Assembly: GCA_004369045.1 (NCBI GenBank)
Contig: ML213503.1
Coordinates: forward strand, 2,478,924-2,542,923
Length of the DNA: 64,000 nt
Source: Heliocybe sulcata
Taxonomy: Eukaryota > Basidiomycota > Agaricomycetes > Gloeophyllales > Gloeophyllaceae
Reading direction: 5' to 3'
The stretch's first letter is position 1, and each line of letters starts with the position of its first letter. A model generated the notes under the pieces. That model saw nothing but the letters and a program-made list of their open reading frames with translations. It was not told the DNA's origin and made no database searches. Positions 34,101 to 47,132 of this stretch are shown here, in pieces. A program made the position numbers and the translations under genes.

Positions 34101-36983
34101 TAAACCAAAGCCGGCAAGTCTCAAGCGAGGGTCGGTCGTCATACGCTAATTCTTGCTCGGGTGCAGAATGGAATGAATCCTATTCCCTGGGTGTCGGGGT
34201 GTGGTCGGAAATACGGAAGTAAGAGTGGCGCATCTGCCAGGTTGTACGTTTATCGCTGTCTGATAAGTAGTTTCTGTATCGTCTATTACGCCATATTGCC
34301 TAGTGTAGAAGCGATATTCTGCAGAAACTATTGAAATGGCGGTATAGGAATTGCTGAGTCTGGGATTAATGCAGCGTCCATCGCATACCCAAGATTGATC
34401 AGAGCATGTGCCTATGGATGTCTCCATTACATCTTGCCAGGGCCAGGAACGTCGGTTGGGTATGATGAAAGACTCGTCATCTGAGCGTCAACTCGGAGGT
34501 CGCGCCGGCCTGATTTCCCCATGCCAGCTCGTCTGGCAGATAGGTCCCGTTCACAGCTTGTGGAGCACAACAGCAGATGGCAGCATTAGTATCAATGCAG
34601 CTGCTACTAGAACAATAGGTCGCCAGAGATACACGGCGTTTGTCACACACGAGAAATGCAATGTCATGCCGGCATCCGTCGTCCGTCATCAATAGAAGCA
34701 ACTCGACTGACCATCTCAGCATCGGGGTAGGTTCTCTTGTTAAGTCGACAGCGGGCTGTTTACTTACTCCGCTGAAGAGACCCGTAGGCGCTTTTGGACG
34801 TGATCGCGTAGGCAAGGTATTTCCTGCTCTCTTCAGTTCCTGGTGGACGTCACACCGAGATATACGACTTCGTTTTTCGGGTCGCCGAGTATGCTCCGGC
34901 GGGTCAGTCTCTCGCTCGCCAAATAAGACTAAAGCAGCTTGAGATATCGTCGTCCTCAGGGTGACCATTTTCGGCGGCCAGCTCAGACCCAGTGTACGGA
35001 GACGACGTAACTGCAGGAGCGGCGCTGTGGCACGGGAGTCGACGCCGTCTTCGCGTGGCGTGGCATGGAGATACCGACCGAACCGAGTGATGCTCTCGCC
35101 GGAGCCTCAGGAGGGCCTGTGCAGAGAGAAGAAAATATCCCCTCTGCTCCAGCTTCCGCCTCATTGGGAGGACGAAACCGATAGCTACAGAGATGCGGCA
35201 TTTCGACTGCTCGGAGCATGGCAGCCGCTGCACGCAGTGTCAAGCGAGCCGCCCACAAGCTCCGCGATTTGGGCAGGATAAGCAAACAGGTGTTCGTGCA
35301 TCGTCGAACAATTTGTTCATGGACGGCTGAACCTTTGACTCCAATTGAATCACGTTCTCATGACCGGAAGGACTAGCGAGAAATCCTGAAGCTGAGGCGG
35401 CAATGACAGCAAATCGAGGCGCACAGTGAGCTTTCCGAGGACCACGGAAGGAGATACAAAGGCAGTGAACCAGCGCAGAGTGGAGCATAGATCGGGGATA
35501 TCTGCTAGCCTCTGATCCAGCTCGTCCAGCTCGTCGCAGACATGAGTGTCCGATGGTATGATAGCCCATCCTATTCCTCGCAATCCGTCAAGAATGGAGT
35601 ATTATAACTGCATCCACTTGCATGATACTTGACAACCAATACATTTCCTCTATATTGGCCAGGAGCGAGCGAGACACTGCGTCCACGATACGGCGCGTGG
35701 CACATATGATACAAGAGTGGCCACCGTTCGATGTCGATTGCATGTATGCGGGCATCGTAGATATTAATCGAGTTCTCTCTTCCGGTTTCGAGCGGCCTAT
35801 TCACCTCCTACGATGAGGACTCTCATTTCACGGGTAACGCTCTAGATGAGATGAAACACGAATACGAAGAAGATCATCTGTGCCCTCACTTTGCGATCAT
35901 GGCCCTTTGACAACCGTCTCCGGTTTCAAAAGATTCAGTAGAGGGCGCAATCCGTCCACCCTCCACCAAACAGCGTCCAAGGCCGGATCGGCCCATGCTC
36001 TACAAATCAGCACCAGGGCCCATGGCCAATAAGGTACGGTTTTTAAGAGAGCGATCAAGGAGGAGACGACCAATGGCGGATTCCGACCCGGGCGTTACGC
36101 CATATATTCGGTCGCCTATTTCGAAAAGTATCTGGTAGCGAAACTCTACTGGCAGAAGTGTAGAGACAGAGCCTGTTGATCTCAAAGATGAACTGGAGTC
36201 CACTGCAGGTCTGTCACCCATAGCTATCGGATAGACAGATACGATCAGAGGGTGATACAGTATGTATTTCCACAGGATTGCTTACTATCTGCAGGTTAGT
36301 GGAAGTAGATTGTACACAGCAGAAAGGAGTTCGGAAGAAGCACGGTCCTCGGTCTGTATGTCAAGATGTCCAGCAGCCTATTTGCATACGTCGGAAACTT
36401 CGTGGCATAGGTAGCCACCCAGCAAGGTGGACCTCAGACATAGTTCCATTCATTCGATGTACGGGAAAAGACCCATTTAAGTTGTATCCCAGACGGAGAC
36501 GAGCGGCGACCGTGTCCTCTCGTGATTCCACAACACCGGCGAGAATATCTTGCCATCGCACTCCAAGGTGTCACTGCCTCTACGTGGCCAGCCAGATATC
36601 CATGCCCGAGCGCGGAATACGAAGCATTTACAGAGTTTGAGTAGCTGGTCATGTCGACGCTGTAGGACAACATATCTCGGAAGTTAAGTGGCTCGTGGCG
36701 AGACGCATTAGCGCCCACATATCAGCGCGTAAAAAGCGGCCGCATTCAAGCCGCATTCCGAGTTCGATCGACTGCTCTGCAGGTGGTACGACCGACGAAA
36801 AGGAGGTGCATGCCCAACCGCTACCAGTTTGTCTTTCTGGGTTCTTTCTTCGGGGTGCTTGGTGCCCTTGTCACCGTCTCCGAATACCTCAAGACGAAGC
36901 TCAGAGCCGCGGGCTACGACGTCTCCAAACTCATATTAATCGGCCTCCCCTCTGACAACTCGACCGACCCGGACAGCGCAGAT
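34101..36983. other. Intergenic 2.9 kb holding an F-box-family remnant
   Basis: Apart from the remnant at about 34690-36222, no supported gene was found. Bases 34101-34690 and 36223-36983 lack coding character. The last 200 bases should include the promoter of the cytochrome b5 reductase gene. Confidence 0.5.
34690..36222 (-). pseudogene. F-box-family protein remnant
   Basis: Read on the minus strand from 36222, the sequence gives TLLPVEFRYQILFEIGD ... LKNRTLLAM and, in another frame, ALVLICRAWADPALDAVWWRVDGLRPLLNLL. Together these resemble the start of the F-box proteins expanded in Agaricomycetes (LPxELxxxIFE ... ALVCRxWxxPALDxLW). The two blocks are a few bases apart in different frames, so the reading frame has slipped. 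Further along are ERWPLLYHM and LADIPDLC...DFSLVLP, which resemble the leucine-rich part, with further breaks. The second, shorter copy is at 26085-26940. Confidence 0.6.
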
Positions 36984-38121
<1,138 letters not shown>

Positions 38122-38435
38122 TCTGTAGTGTGTGCGGCATTCTCGGGACGGAAGGTCATAGAGACTTTGCTTATAATGGATTCTTGGGTATTCGCAAACT
38201 TAGGCAACTGAAGTAATATACAGGAGCCTCCTTGCACTGTGCTAGATAATCGCTATCGAACTTGCTTTCTGTCCACTTGTCAGAGCGAGATGCGCATTTC
38301 TTCGATGGCGAGATGCTCGGTAGGTGCTGAACATCCCACGAAAGGAACGGTGTCTCTGCGTCGCGGTCGCAGCCCGTCGGGGTATCCGCCAGTACTGGTG
38401 TATATTGCGTCCGCTCCATGAAATACACAAAGATA

Positions 38436-39483
38436 TCAATCGTGATCTGAAGACTCCGCGAGATCGGTGGATGACGCCCCTTCTAACATCTCTAGCCGAC
38501 ATTCATACAAACTAGCGAGACAAGCGAGGGTCAGCATCAAACGCAGGGACAGTGAAGCAAGGAGTGTGGTGGGACGAGACATACATGCGCTTCATCTCAC
38601 CCGCGGCTTTCCAGCCTAATTCGTACTCCCCCTCGGTGGGCTCCTTGCAGGAGTGGCGCGCGAGCTGGATGACGGAGTCGTAGTAGTGGAGGGGGGTGAG
38701 GCCGTCCTTGTCTTTGGGGAGGAGGGGGAGGATGAAGCGGAATTGGTGGAGCATACGGTCGTGTGGTCGTAAAGGAGGGTGTCGCGGGATTACTAGGTGT
38801 GCGAGGGCATCTGGAAAGGTGTCAGGAAAAGGTAGGGTGCTGCAAGAGACACGCACCGATTTCGGGTATGGTGTCCAGCAGCGCTCGTCGGAATTGTATG
38901 CCGGCATACTTGCTGCCTGTACAGTGCAAGCGCAGCATGTGAGTACCACCCTTACAGTTCCAGGTAGGGAGGTCAGACGCACCGGGTCTACCCCAACCTT
39001 CCTGCACCCCGTCCCGCGGCTGCGATTCGAAGGCTACCAAGCATGTACGGGTATATTCTTGCAAGATATACTCATGAACTGACTGATATATCTTCAATAC
39101 ACGTGACTGGCGAGGATGAATGCGAAGGGCATACCTTCGGAACGTCGCCTTTCTGAAGTGTCCTGTACGCCTTCGAGATGCGCTGAAGCTTCCTCCTCAC
39201 AGCCAGCCTCCGTTTCAAGCAAAACGCAAGAGACGCGACGAGCTTGAAGAACACGCGTTCACGTCAACCGCGGCATGGATTGCTCGAGCACAGCTGAACA
39301 TACAACGACGACATATGAGGCACCTATGACCACGAGATTGTAGTTCTCGGCATAGGAGTGGTTGGGGGTTGTCCGGACGGCTTGCGAAAGTAGGAGGGCC
39401 GCTGAGAGCGCTAGTGCGCACGCAATGACAAGAAGGAGAAGGAGGAAGCAGCCTTCAGCAATGGTGCCTCTAAAGGACAACAT
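38436..39483 (-). CDS. DLT1: DLT1-like membrane protein (defect at low temperature 1)
   Basis: Exons on the complement: 39304-39483, 39135-39242, 38983-39091, 38857-38916, 38585-38810 and 38436-38511. They give 252 aa. Two N-terminal membrane segments come first (EGCFLLLLLVIACALALSAALL, then LVVIGASYVVVLVASLAFCL), followed by a cytosolic part. Characteristic text is KRRLAVRRKLQRISKAYRTL, VHEYILQEYTRTCLVAFES, WGRPGSKYAGIQFRRALLDTIPEID, RHPPLRPHDRMLHQFRF and LTPLHYYDSVIQLAR. This fits the fungal DLT1 family, required for growth at low temperature in yeast; the molecular role is not settled. The gene converges with CBR1, with about 315 bases between the stop codons. Confidence 0.85.
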
Positions 39484-40738
39484 ACGGCGACATGAGCGTT
39501 TCCTTTTGGATACGGCATGTTACTTCTTGCCCTGATTTGGACTTCCTCCTGCCTTATGCGTATGTCGCCATGAGACGGTTCTCCTGTAGAATTCTGCGAC
39601 TGAACGGACCTGGCAACATCCCCGGACTACATTACAATTGGCATTCAGATGCTCTAACAGAATCAGAAAGGACTGCGCTCCCGGGAATAGCGTTTTGTTA
39701 TCATTCAAGAGTGGCCTGGAGTCTGGACGAATAGGTTACTTTGTCCGGTGATATATAGACAGAATCTAGGAACGGCTGGACCGAGCTGGACATGGAGATA
39801 GAGCGCCATCACAGACCTCACAACTGCGTTCTCTGAACCGGGTATCCTTGAGCAGGTCCAAGTACATAAGCTGGTCGGACTCATGTTGATTGAACCTCGT
39901 GCTTAGGCCCGTAAAACCGGTGCCACATCAAAGACTGAGAGTATTCGGACGATGTATACGCCCATCTTCCCATAAGGAGAGTTTGTTCGTTTGGAGAATA
40001 CGCAGGTGTTTCCCTGCGTCGCCTTGATGACTGAGCCCGGCGGAATCTCTCTTCCACAGGAGCTTGTTCTGGAAGCAATGCCGCGTTCTGCTACGGTGGC
40101 CCTGTAACACCTTGGAGGAGTAGGCGCGTATCATGTGTATCGGCAAGTCGAGGAAGCCATGAATCGGAGCATCATCCATTCGCCTTCAATCAGGCTAGCG
40201 GCATCATAAGAGAACTTGGCGAGCTAAATGAAGTTTGACCGCCCTCCATAGCGATGAGCGATGGTTACTGCGGCGGCCGTGTGGGCGAGCGAGAAACACG
40301 GAGCAGTGAGCATGGTGTCCCTCCGGTGGGGATCCGGGCGACCGACAACGAGTCTGTGCAGACTAAAGGCGCAGAGGTTGCGGACTGCAATGTGCTTGTG
40401 GCATGGGTGCAACAATCATGTCGTGAACTATGGCTTGTGCTGGATTGGGCATTGCAAGGGCGTGATGTGGCGCGACCACCGGCTATTCGCAGCCGACGGC
40501 CGTGCAAGGGGGCTGTGCAAATAAGCGCAAACAGTCTGGCCCAGTTGGCGTTTTGTCGTAAAGGAGCGCCTGTCCCCTCTTTTCCCGACCACCACTGCGC
40601 CTTCCACAGGCCACATTTACCGGCAGAGGGCTCTTTACTGCCTCTTCTGCTCATTTCTTTTTCTTTTTCTTGTCTTTCTTTTATCTATTGGCACGCGCAG
40701 CGAAACACGCAGGGCGTGTTACCCATATCTCTCTCACC
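39484..40738. other. Divergent intergenic region between DLT1 and the phosphatase gene
   Basis: The 1.25 kb contains several short open frames on both strands with no recognisable product. The last 120 bases are rich in TTTCTTTT pyrimidine tracts, typical of the leader just before a fungal start codon. Confidence 0.5.
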
Positions 40739-43016
40739 ATGCAGTCCCCCATGCAGTCTCCGATAGACGCCTCTCGGCCACGATGTGCGACTCTGCCCTC
40801 CGCTCCACGCAAGCGAGGCCCGCCCGCAGCTCTCCGCATTCATGCACCCGCCTATAACAACCAAGTCTCTCTGGTCAAGGGTGATACTCCATCTGGTGCA
40901 TCCACTGTCTCCTCCGCAACTTCAGACTCCCCCGATTCGTTTCCATTCCCTCCGACCAACGACAACAAGCCTCGATCCCTAAGAAACATGAAGCGCTTGT
41001 CCTTGACCATTCCTTCCGCGGAGTCTTCAACAGCGTCCCTTGCTCTCTCCCCAGGCGAGTCCAAGAACGGTCCCGCGTCTGCTCATCCGGATTCCACATC
41101 CGTTGGGGCGCGAAGGAGGCGGCCTAGTGTTGTTTCCCTGCCGGCGACCAGCACAGCGGCTCTCTTCCGCAAGGAGGAGGACGGTGAAGGCTCCGAGTCT
41201 TCTCCGTATGCCGACGGTCCTATAGAGATCCTACCGCGGATATGGCTTGGGTCAGAGGACAATGCGCGGGATTGGAAGTGTCTCGTGGAACGAGGTATCC
41301 GATCGATCCTGAATGTTGCTAAGGAGATTTCCTCTCCGTTCGATACAGCCAACGCTCAACCACGGCGTCCCTTCAACTCTACACCCAACCTTAGCCAGCC
41401 AAGTCACACTTCGCACTCCAATTCCACCTATTATCCTCCCCATATTCCAAGCGGACGACCTGGAATGCACTATCTCCGTATGGCGTGGTCTCACGGGCAA
41501 TCGGACTTGGTGCACAGTGGCTTCCCAGAAGCAATGAACTTCGTTGATCAGGCCCTGGAGCGTGGAGATGGCGTGTTGATTCAGTAAGTATTCGCTGTTC
41601 CCTGTCTTTCGTTGCGGTCGAGCCTCATCTGTCTTGTGTAGCTGTCAATGCGGAGTCTCACGGTCTGCCACTCTGGTGATTGCATTAGTTATGCGCGCAG
41701 CCGCAACAGCCTCTCCCTCCCTCTCGGAAGAAGTCCGGGAATTGAAGGGGATGCAAGGCGCGTATTCGTACGTAAAATCAAAAAGTAGATGGGTTGGCCC
41801 CAATATGTCGTAAGTTCTATTGTTCCCTCGTGTTGATTGTTTAGAGCTAAGATGGTGTCCGGATAGCCTCATCTATCAGCTCTTAGATTATGAGCGGACG
41901 TTGAAGGGTGGTTCCTCGTCGCCTGCCTCTTCAGAGAGGTCATCCTCTGCCGCAGCGGAAGAGGAGGAATGGGGTCGTCGCCGACAAATGCTGGAGGATA
42001 TGCCGTCTGATCGCGAGGATGATCGGGAGAACTCGGACGTCATGCAGGAGGCTCGAGCTTTGGATAAGGCCATGGAGGATAGGATGGTTGCCCGGAAGGC
42101 GTCATCTTCTTCTATAAGCTCCCTGAATTCCTTGGGTTCGCATGGAATGGGTCCTGCTTGGAGAAGCAAGTACGGGTCACGCAAGCGGACTGGCTCCATC
42201 GCGAGCAATCGCACTGGTGGCAGTATCCTGAGTGAGGACCTCGTCGAGGAGGATGAGGAACAGGAGCTGCTCGGCGTTGGTGGTGGTTTCGACACTACGA
42301 GCCAAGGTACCCGGAGCTCGTGGTGCTCGGAGGAGGAGCGCGGACAGGATGAAAGTCCTGAAGCTGTTCCCTCCGAAAACCCATTCACACCTTCCACTGC
42401 GCGGGCTCCAAGGTCCCGCTTCCTGCTGCCGCCGTCCGCCCCTTCCACTAAGTCTACCTTCTCCCTTCCCCCTGTCCCTGCAACTGCGTTCAAGTCCTCA
42501 TTCGATCTTCCACCTGTACCACCATCTGCAACAAAGTCCTCATTCGATCTTCCCCCAGCATCATCGCTCAAGTCCAAATTCAAAACGAAAAAGCGGCCGC
42601 CTCCTCTTGGTATCTTGCCGCCCGTGCCACCGTCGCCCGAAGCTATGGTACAGGCGTCCTCCAGCGTTCCGGCGCGGACTCGCAAGGACCGTCACCGGCC
42701 CACTCCTCCCCCACTACATCTTCGCAATTCCCGCACTTCCCTCGACGCTGTACCCCCTCCATTCACGACCCCCTCGCAGACGCTTTTCGTTTTCCCGCCA
42801 TCACCCACCCTGACGACGCGTACGCCTTCTACCATGACGCTGACTTCCAACCCCCCGAAAGCATTCCCCTTCCCCTGTACACCAACGCACCGTGTCTCGT
42901 CAATACAGCGGAACGGCAAGACGAGGTCGTTTATCGGTCTTGGTATACCGGCCACGCCTACCACGGCGTCCTCGCGCGTAGACGCGCGGGGATGGGTCGG
43001 GATAAGCAAGAACTGA
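40739..43016 (+). CDS. Dual-specificity protein phosphatase
   Basis: Exons 40739-41583, 41642-41809 and 41867-43016 give 720 aa. The catalytic domain covers about residues 170-350. It starts with PIEILPRIWLGSEDNARDW and has the general-acid region MAWSHGQSDL. The signature is HCQCGVSRSAT, with nucleophile Cys283 and Arg289 (C-x5-R); it is completed only across the first intron. PNMSLIYQLLDYERTL closes the domain. The N-terminal 165 residues are Ser/Pro-rich. The C-terminal 370 residues are Ser/Pro-rich with acidic patches and short repeats (KSSFDLPPV, KSTFSLPPV), which may dock a kinase. Such enzymes usually dephosphorylate MAP kinases in fungi (Msg5/Pmp1-like), but the target here is unknown. 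The start MQSPMQSP is preferred over an upstream in-frame ATG at 40670. Confidence 0.9.
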
Positions 43017-43611
43017 AGAAGTGATCGTCGTATTGTATTGGTAGTGGGCTCGGGTCGAGGACTGGCCCGCTGTATACTCATCTATGCCCTCCTCTATGCG
43101 CTAGGGGTTGCCGAGCGTCCGGTGTATGGTAGACCATCCGTTTTCTGTTGCATTGACTGACTGTATGCACCCACGGACCTGAGTACTGTTATCTTATTTA
43201 TGTCTTTCCCGTTCCTGTTCAAGACACTGGATCTCCTTGCATGCATGCGGATGGGTGCGTCCCAGCAGGTCCGCATCTCTTCGTTCACGGACGGACAACG
43301 CTAGCATCCCAGTTTTGCTGTTTTTTCTTCATTTCATTTCTTCTCCTGTTCCATCAATTGTAGCATTTTCATGTATCATCTCCCTCCGATCTCATTGTCG
43401 CACGCAATGTTTTCTTCTCGAGTATCTACGTATACTTTGTCGTTTATCGGCCGCTCCCCGCTGAGCGTGTACTTGTGGCATGAATGCGATGTAAGTAGAC
43501 AGATACGAAAAATGGAATCCTCCAAAACACATCCGAGTGCTGGTTGATTGCAGGCAAAGTACATCACTTAGGGCCGCTTGCGTTGAAGAAGTGGTTGAAT
43601 TGAAGGTGCGA
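43017..43611. other. Convergent intergenic region (phosphatase and TVP23 3' ends)
   Basis: The region contains both 3' UTRs. T-rich stretches at 43320-43350 could serve 3' end formation. No gene was seen. Confidence 0.45.
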
Positions 43612-44846
43612 TCAGCGGAACACTCGTCCTACGCTGTTCTTGACGACTCCGGATAGAATCTGACCTCCGAAGCCGCCCATTCCCATAGTCCATCCGGACG
43701 CAGCAGCGTTTGCCCACCGTGCCTTCGCGTCTCGATCGCTTATGTTTGCGCAGGTAACGTTCAGTCAAGCTATAATCTACGAAACACGAGACTCACGCGT
43801 ATGTGAACCCGACGACGTTTGTCACGTTGAACACGAGTGCGAGGACGACGATCGGCACGAATCTTGTAGAGGAATGATAAATGAGAAGGCGGGACGGGAC
43901 CAGCATGAGCGGCAGGTAAGGAACGCACGAGATATTGAACTTGAGGAGGGAGACTATGAAGAGCGCGAGCCATAAGGCCGGGAATGCGTACAGCGCGATC
44001 CAGAACATCCTGTATCTCGTGAGTATACGCGCTGGTGTGGCGGTGAGCGGCGCAGCCTGACTTACTTCGCGTCGATTGGGTTTGCGGGTCGGGAGGGCTG
44101 GGAGGATCGGTCAACTCGATCGTTCCACGCTCTAGCTCTATACCGGAGTGATAGAGAATGCACGTACGTCGCGAGACTCAAAGACCCAGTAGCTCTCGCC
44201 GTCTTCGTCAACCTGTAGGACATGCGGATTAGGCGCGGAAAGCGGGCGATGTGGGTAAGCCGACGCACCTGATTCCAGTAGCGCAGGCCGACGAGTCTGC
44301 GGCCTGCAACATTCTGCGGCGAGGTTCATAGATTAGCGTTCAATGTATGGGATACGCGGAGAGGACATACGTGTGCTACTCACCCGGCAGTTCCAGAAGT
44401 CCACAGCGAGCAGGAGGACGACGAATACTGTCTGCACGTAGAGCGGATGGCATGTCATGTTTGGTAATGGCATAGTGGATGGAGAAGACCAACTGATAAG
44501 ACATAATTGTCCGTGAAGAATCCGCAGAGGATGTACACAGCGATTGCGGCACTGCGGAAGAGGTAGAGGAAGAAGAGAACTACGGGGTGGGCTGACTTGC
44601 CACACGGTCAGAGCAGCAATACAGCTAGAACAACGAGCTCACTTGTCGGAAGATACCAGCGAGACCAGACTCTGCGTCGCCGGCGGTCGTGGCCATTCCG
44701 TCTGTAGCATGGTTCGTTGGCGTCAAGACCACTTGAGGCTGCCGTGCGTTCGTGTTTGCGTTGATGTTGCCAGAGGGCGCCTGCATCGGAGAGGGCTCCT
44801 CATCGGGCTCGATGGTGTCGAGGAGAGGTTGCGTCGCAGCGCTCAT
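43612..44846 (-). CDS. TVP23: Golgi membrane protein TVP23
   Basis: Nine exons on the complement: 44643-44846, 44494-44595, 44384-44431, 44269-44313, 44168-44212, 44066-44097, 43929-44009, 43797-43862 and 43612-43738. They give 249 aa. After about 70 polar residues come the family blocks: [89 protein letters not shown] and [27 protein letters not shown]. Four membrane segments are visible. TVP23 is a conserved Golgi membrane protein of late Golgi vesicles, linked to retrograde traffic. The many short exons make single-frame reading misleading; the phase adds up only with all nine exons. It is divergent from the unknown membrane-protein gene. Confidence 0.94.
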
Positions 44847-44983
44847 GGCGAGTTTTGCTGAAGGTAAGAAACTCAGCGCAAGTCTGTTCCAGCTCAAGCG
44901 CGTCGTCCAGAAATAGGTTCGCAGCCACGTGGGCAGCGGATGAAGGCAGAATCTCGATCGCTGTGGCAACTGCGTCACTTAGC
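44847..44983. promoter_or_regulatory. Short bidirectional promoter (TVP23 / unknown membrane protein)
   Basis: Only 137 bases separate the two start codons. The plus-strand frame stays open back to 44855, so a longer N-terminus overlapping this promoter cannot be ruled out. Confidence 0.45.
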
Positions 44984-46636
44984 ATGCATTCACTTGAGGC
45001 GGGCCTCAACACTCCCTCAGAGAGGACTCCCTTGCTCAGCACCAGCAATGTTTCTATATTCTCGGACGACGACCTGCCAGTACACGGTTTGCCTTACGTT
45101 GGGCCAACTGTCTTGCGCATTCGATCGCTGAAGCCAGGAGAAATAGGGACGGCGGATATCAGCGTGGACGCGTCTCTGGGTCGCACTGCCAGGACCGCAT
45201 TTACCCTGGTGGTACTCCTGGAGCTGCGCTCTGCAATCAAAACAAAACTTCGGGATACGCAGCGTTTTCTGCAGCAGTGGTCTGTGGAACAGGCATCCTT
45301 GAGAGACGTCAATGACTTGGACCGGAGGATATCCCAGACCTTCCAGTATATAACAGAGGAGAGTAATGAGAGCGATGAAGAGCTGCTCAGCCTTTTATGG
45401 CTGGAATTTCCGTACAACAAAAATGTGGATCGCGTAGTCAGAGGTCAGTCCCAGACAGCATCTCTTTGATCCAAGTATGATAATTCCATGATCTACAGTG
45501 GTTGACTTATTGACCCGCGACGAGATTCCCGCGAGGTTTCTATCACACCCGGTCATTATGGCAGGCCTATACAGCATATGGTGCCGCGGACTTCCTCTGA
45601 CAGTCCGCGGCTCCTCAGAGCCCCTGAGCCAAAAGCTGTTCTACCGGTTTACGCGTATATGTCCTCCGCGGTATGTGTGTAACTATCACATGTTCTTCCG
45701 TATGCTCAAGTGTGTTGCAGCTTCCTACACCTCCTAGACCTCTTATTCGACCTATCCTACCTAGCCCTCCTCGCGAACTTCGTTCTCGACCCACCCTCCC
45801 GCCCCATCATCACCTACGGCCCCTCCCCCGTCGGAATCCGAGGTATCTTCCTGATCCTCTACTCCGCCTGCTCTCTCCTCCGCTCATGGTCCTTGTCCGC
45901 CTTCCCTGGGGTAATAGTACTGCTCTCATTCATGACCTGCCTCCCCGCTGTCCCGTATCCCGGGGATAACGCCTTCGATGCCCTCCTACTTGCTCTCTCG
46001 CTGCAAATTCTGGCTCTTCATCTTCCTGAAGGACCGAGCCCTGCCCTGCTTTTCAACCCTGAAAGGACCCTACCACTATCGACCCTATTCCGAAGCGCCG
46101 TCCACCGGGTGTTCTACCCAGCGCTTGTATTCTTCCTCCCCACCCTGCTCATAACTCTCTACCTGCTCTCTACCTCCCTCTCAGACACCTTCCTAAACTT
46201 GAACACGTTGCTCGGGTTACCGGCGCCTATGGAGACGCGCTTGGCGTTCATGACTCTGGGAATCATCCTTCTCCTGCTCTTCATCTCCTTCGTCATTCTC
46301 CTGACACTCCTTTTCCCGTTCCTCACCTCCACCTCCACCTCCCCTTCCCCTGAATCTTCCAAATGGGATAGGTACACAGAAGCAGTCGGCCTGAATGCAC
46401 GTAGACTCTTTGTACGCTCGGTAACGACGTACAGCACGCCATATTTCTTCCCTCCCCTGCTCAACTTCGTGCCGTTTGTGCTCGTGACGGTGCCGCGGGT
46501 CTTCTTGTATGTCGTGGGGAGGGGGAAAGGGAGGGTGGCGGTGCTGGAGAGGGTCGAGGAAGGAGCGTGGTGGGCGTTGGTTGCCCCGCTTGGATTGTTA
46601 GTGGCGAGTTTGCGGGCATGGGGACTTGGGCGGTGA
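44984..46636 (+). CDS. Unknown polytopic membrane protein, 515 aa
   Basis: Exons 44984-45443, 45499-45670 and 45721-46636 give 515 aa from the start MHSLEAGLNTPSERTPLLS. The first 220 residues are soluble and carry a helical block (LELRSAIKTKLRDTQRFLQQWSVEQASL). The second half has about seven hydrophobic segments, for example FLHLLDLLFDLSYLALLANFVL, IFLILYSACSLLRSWSLSAFPGVIVLLSFM, ALVFFLPTLLITLYLL and LAFMTLGIILLLLFISFVILLTLLFPFL. A run of ST repeats lies in the penultimate loop. The N-terminal PLL(S) resembles an acidic-dileucine-type vacuolar sorting signal (ERTPLL), which would fit a vacuole membrane protein. I do not recognise the family; a channel- or transporter-like role is a guess. 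Confidence 0.75.
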
Positions 46637-47132
46637 TAGGTCTGTGGTAACGAGATCATGTTATGGCATGGACAATAAAATACGATGACGCTGTCGCCTC
46701 TACTCGTTCTACTCGTTTGCCATAGATGCCTTCAGGGAGAAGGAATTCGCATTGCGCAGCGAAAGGCCGCGAGACTGAATCGATCTTGACTAGAATTACG
46801 CAGACATACAAGACCTTAATTGAGTGTATATGTCCGCACTGCACGGCAGCCGATATAACGAGAAGTCCAGATCGCTGATTAAAAGGACCTGTCTATATAA
46901 TCTGTAGACTCTCTGATCTTGGACCAATACTGTAAATGCGGAGCACGATGACGAGGAGCCGCAGACGTACAATCGAAGAGAAATGAGCGTGTCCGTACTA
47001 CACTGCAGCCGACATGATGACGAGTCCAGGCGGCTTTTAATACGACCTGTCCATATGTTCTTCGGTCTCCACTCAACAGCTGCAGGCGGCGGAAAGGAGC
47101 TTTGAGGTGACTGGGCTCGGCAAGGCCTGAGC
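46637..47132. other. Convergent intergenic region
   Basis: This is 3' flank for genes on both sides. A segment near 46845-46915 (TATATGTCCGCACTGCACGGCAGCCGATATAACGAGAAGTCCAG...) resembles one near 46985-47055 (GTGTCCGTACTACACTGCAGCCGACATGATGACGAGTCCAG...), so a short tandem duplication of about 60-140 bases seems present. No gene was seen. Confidence 0.45.

Noticed and set aside
39484-40738. Small open frames on both strands before the phosphatase gene
   Set aside because: No codon preference, no homologous text and no splice pattern joining them.
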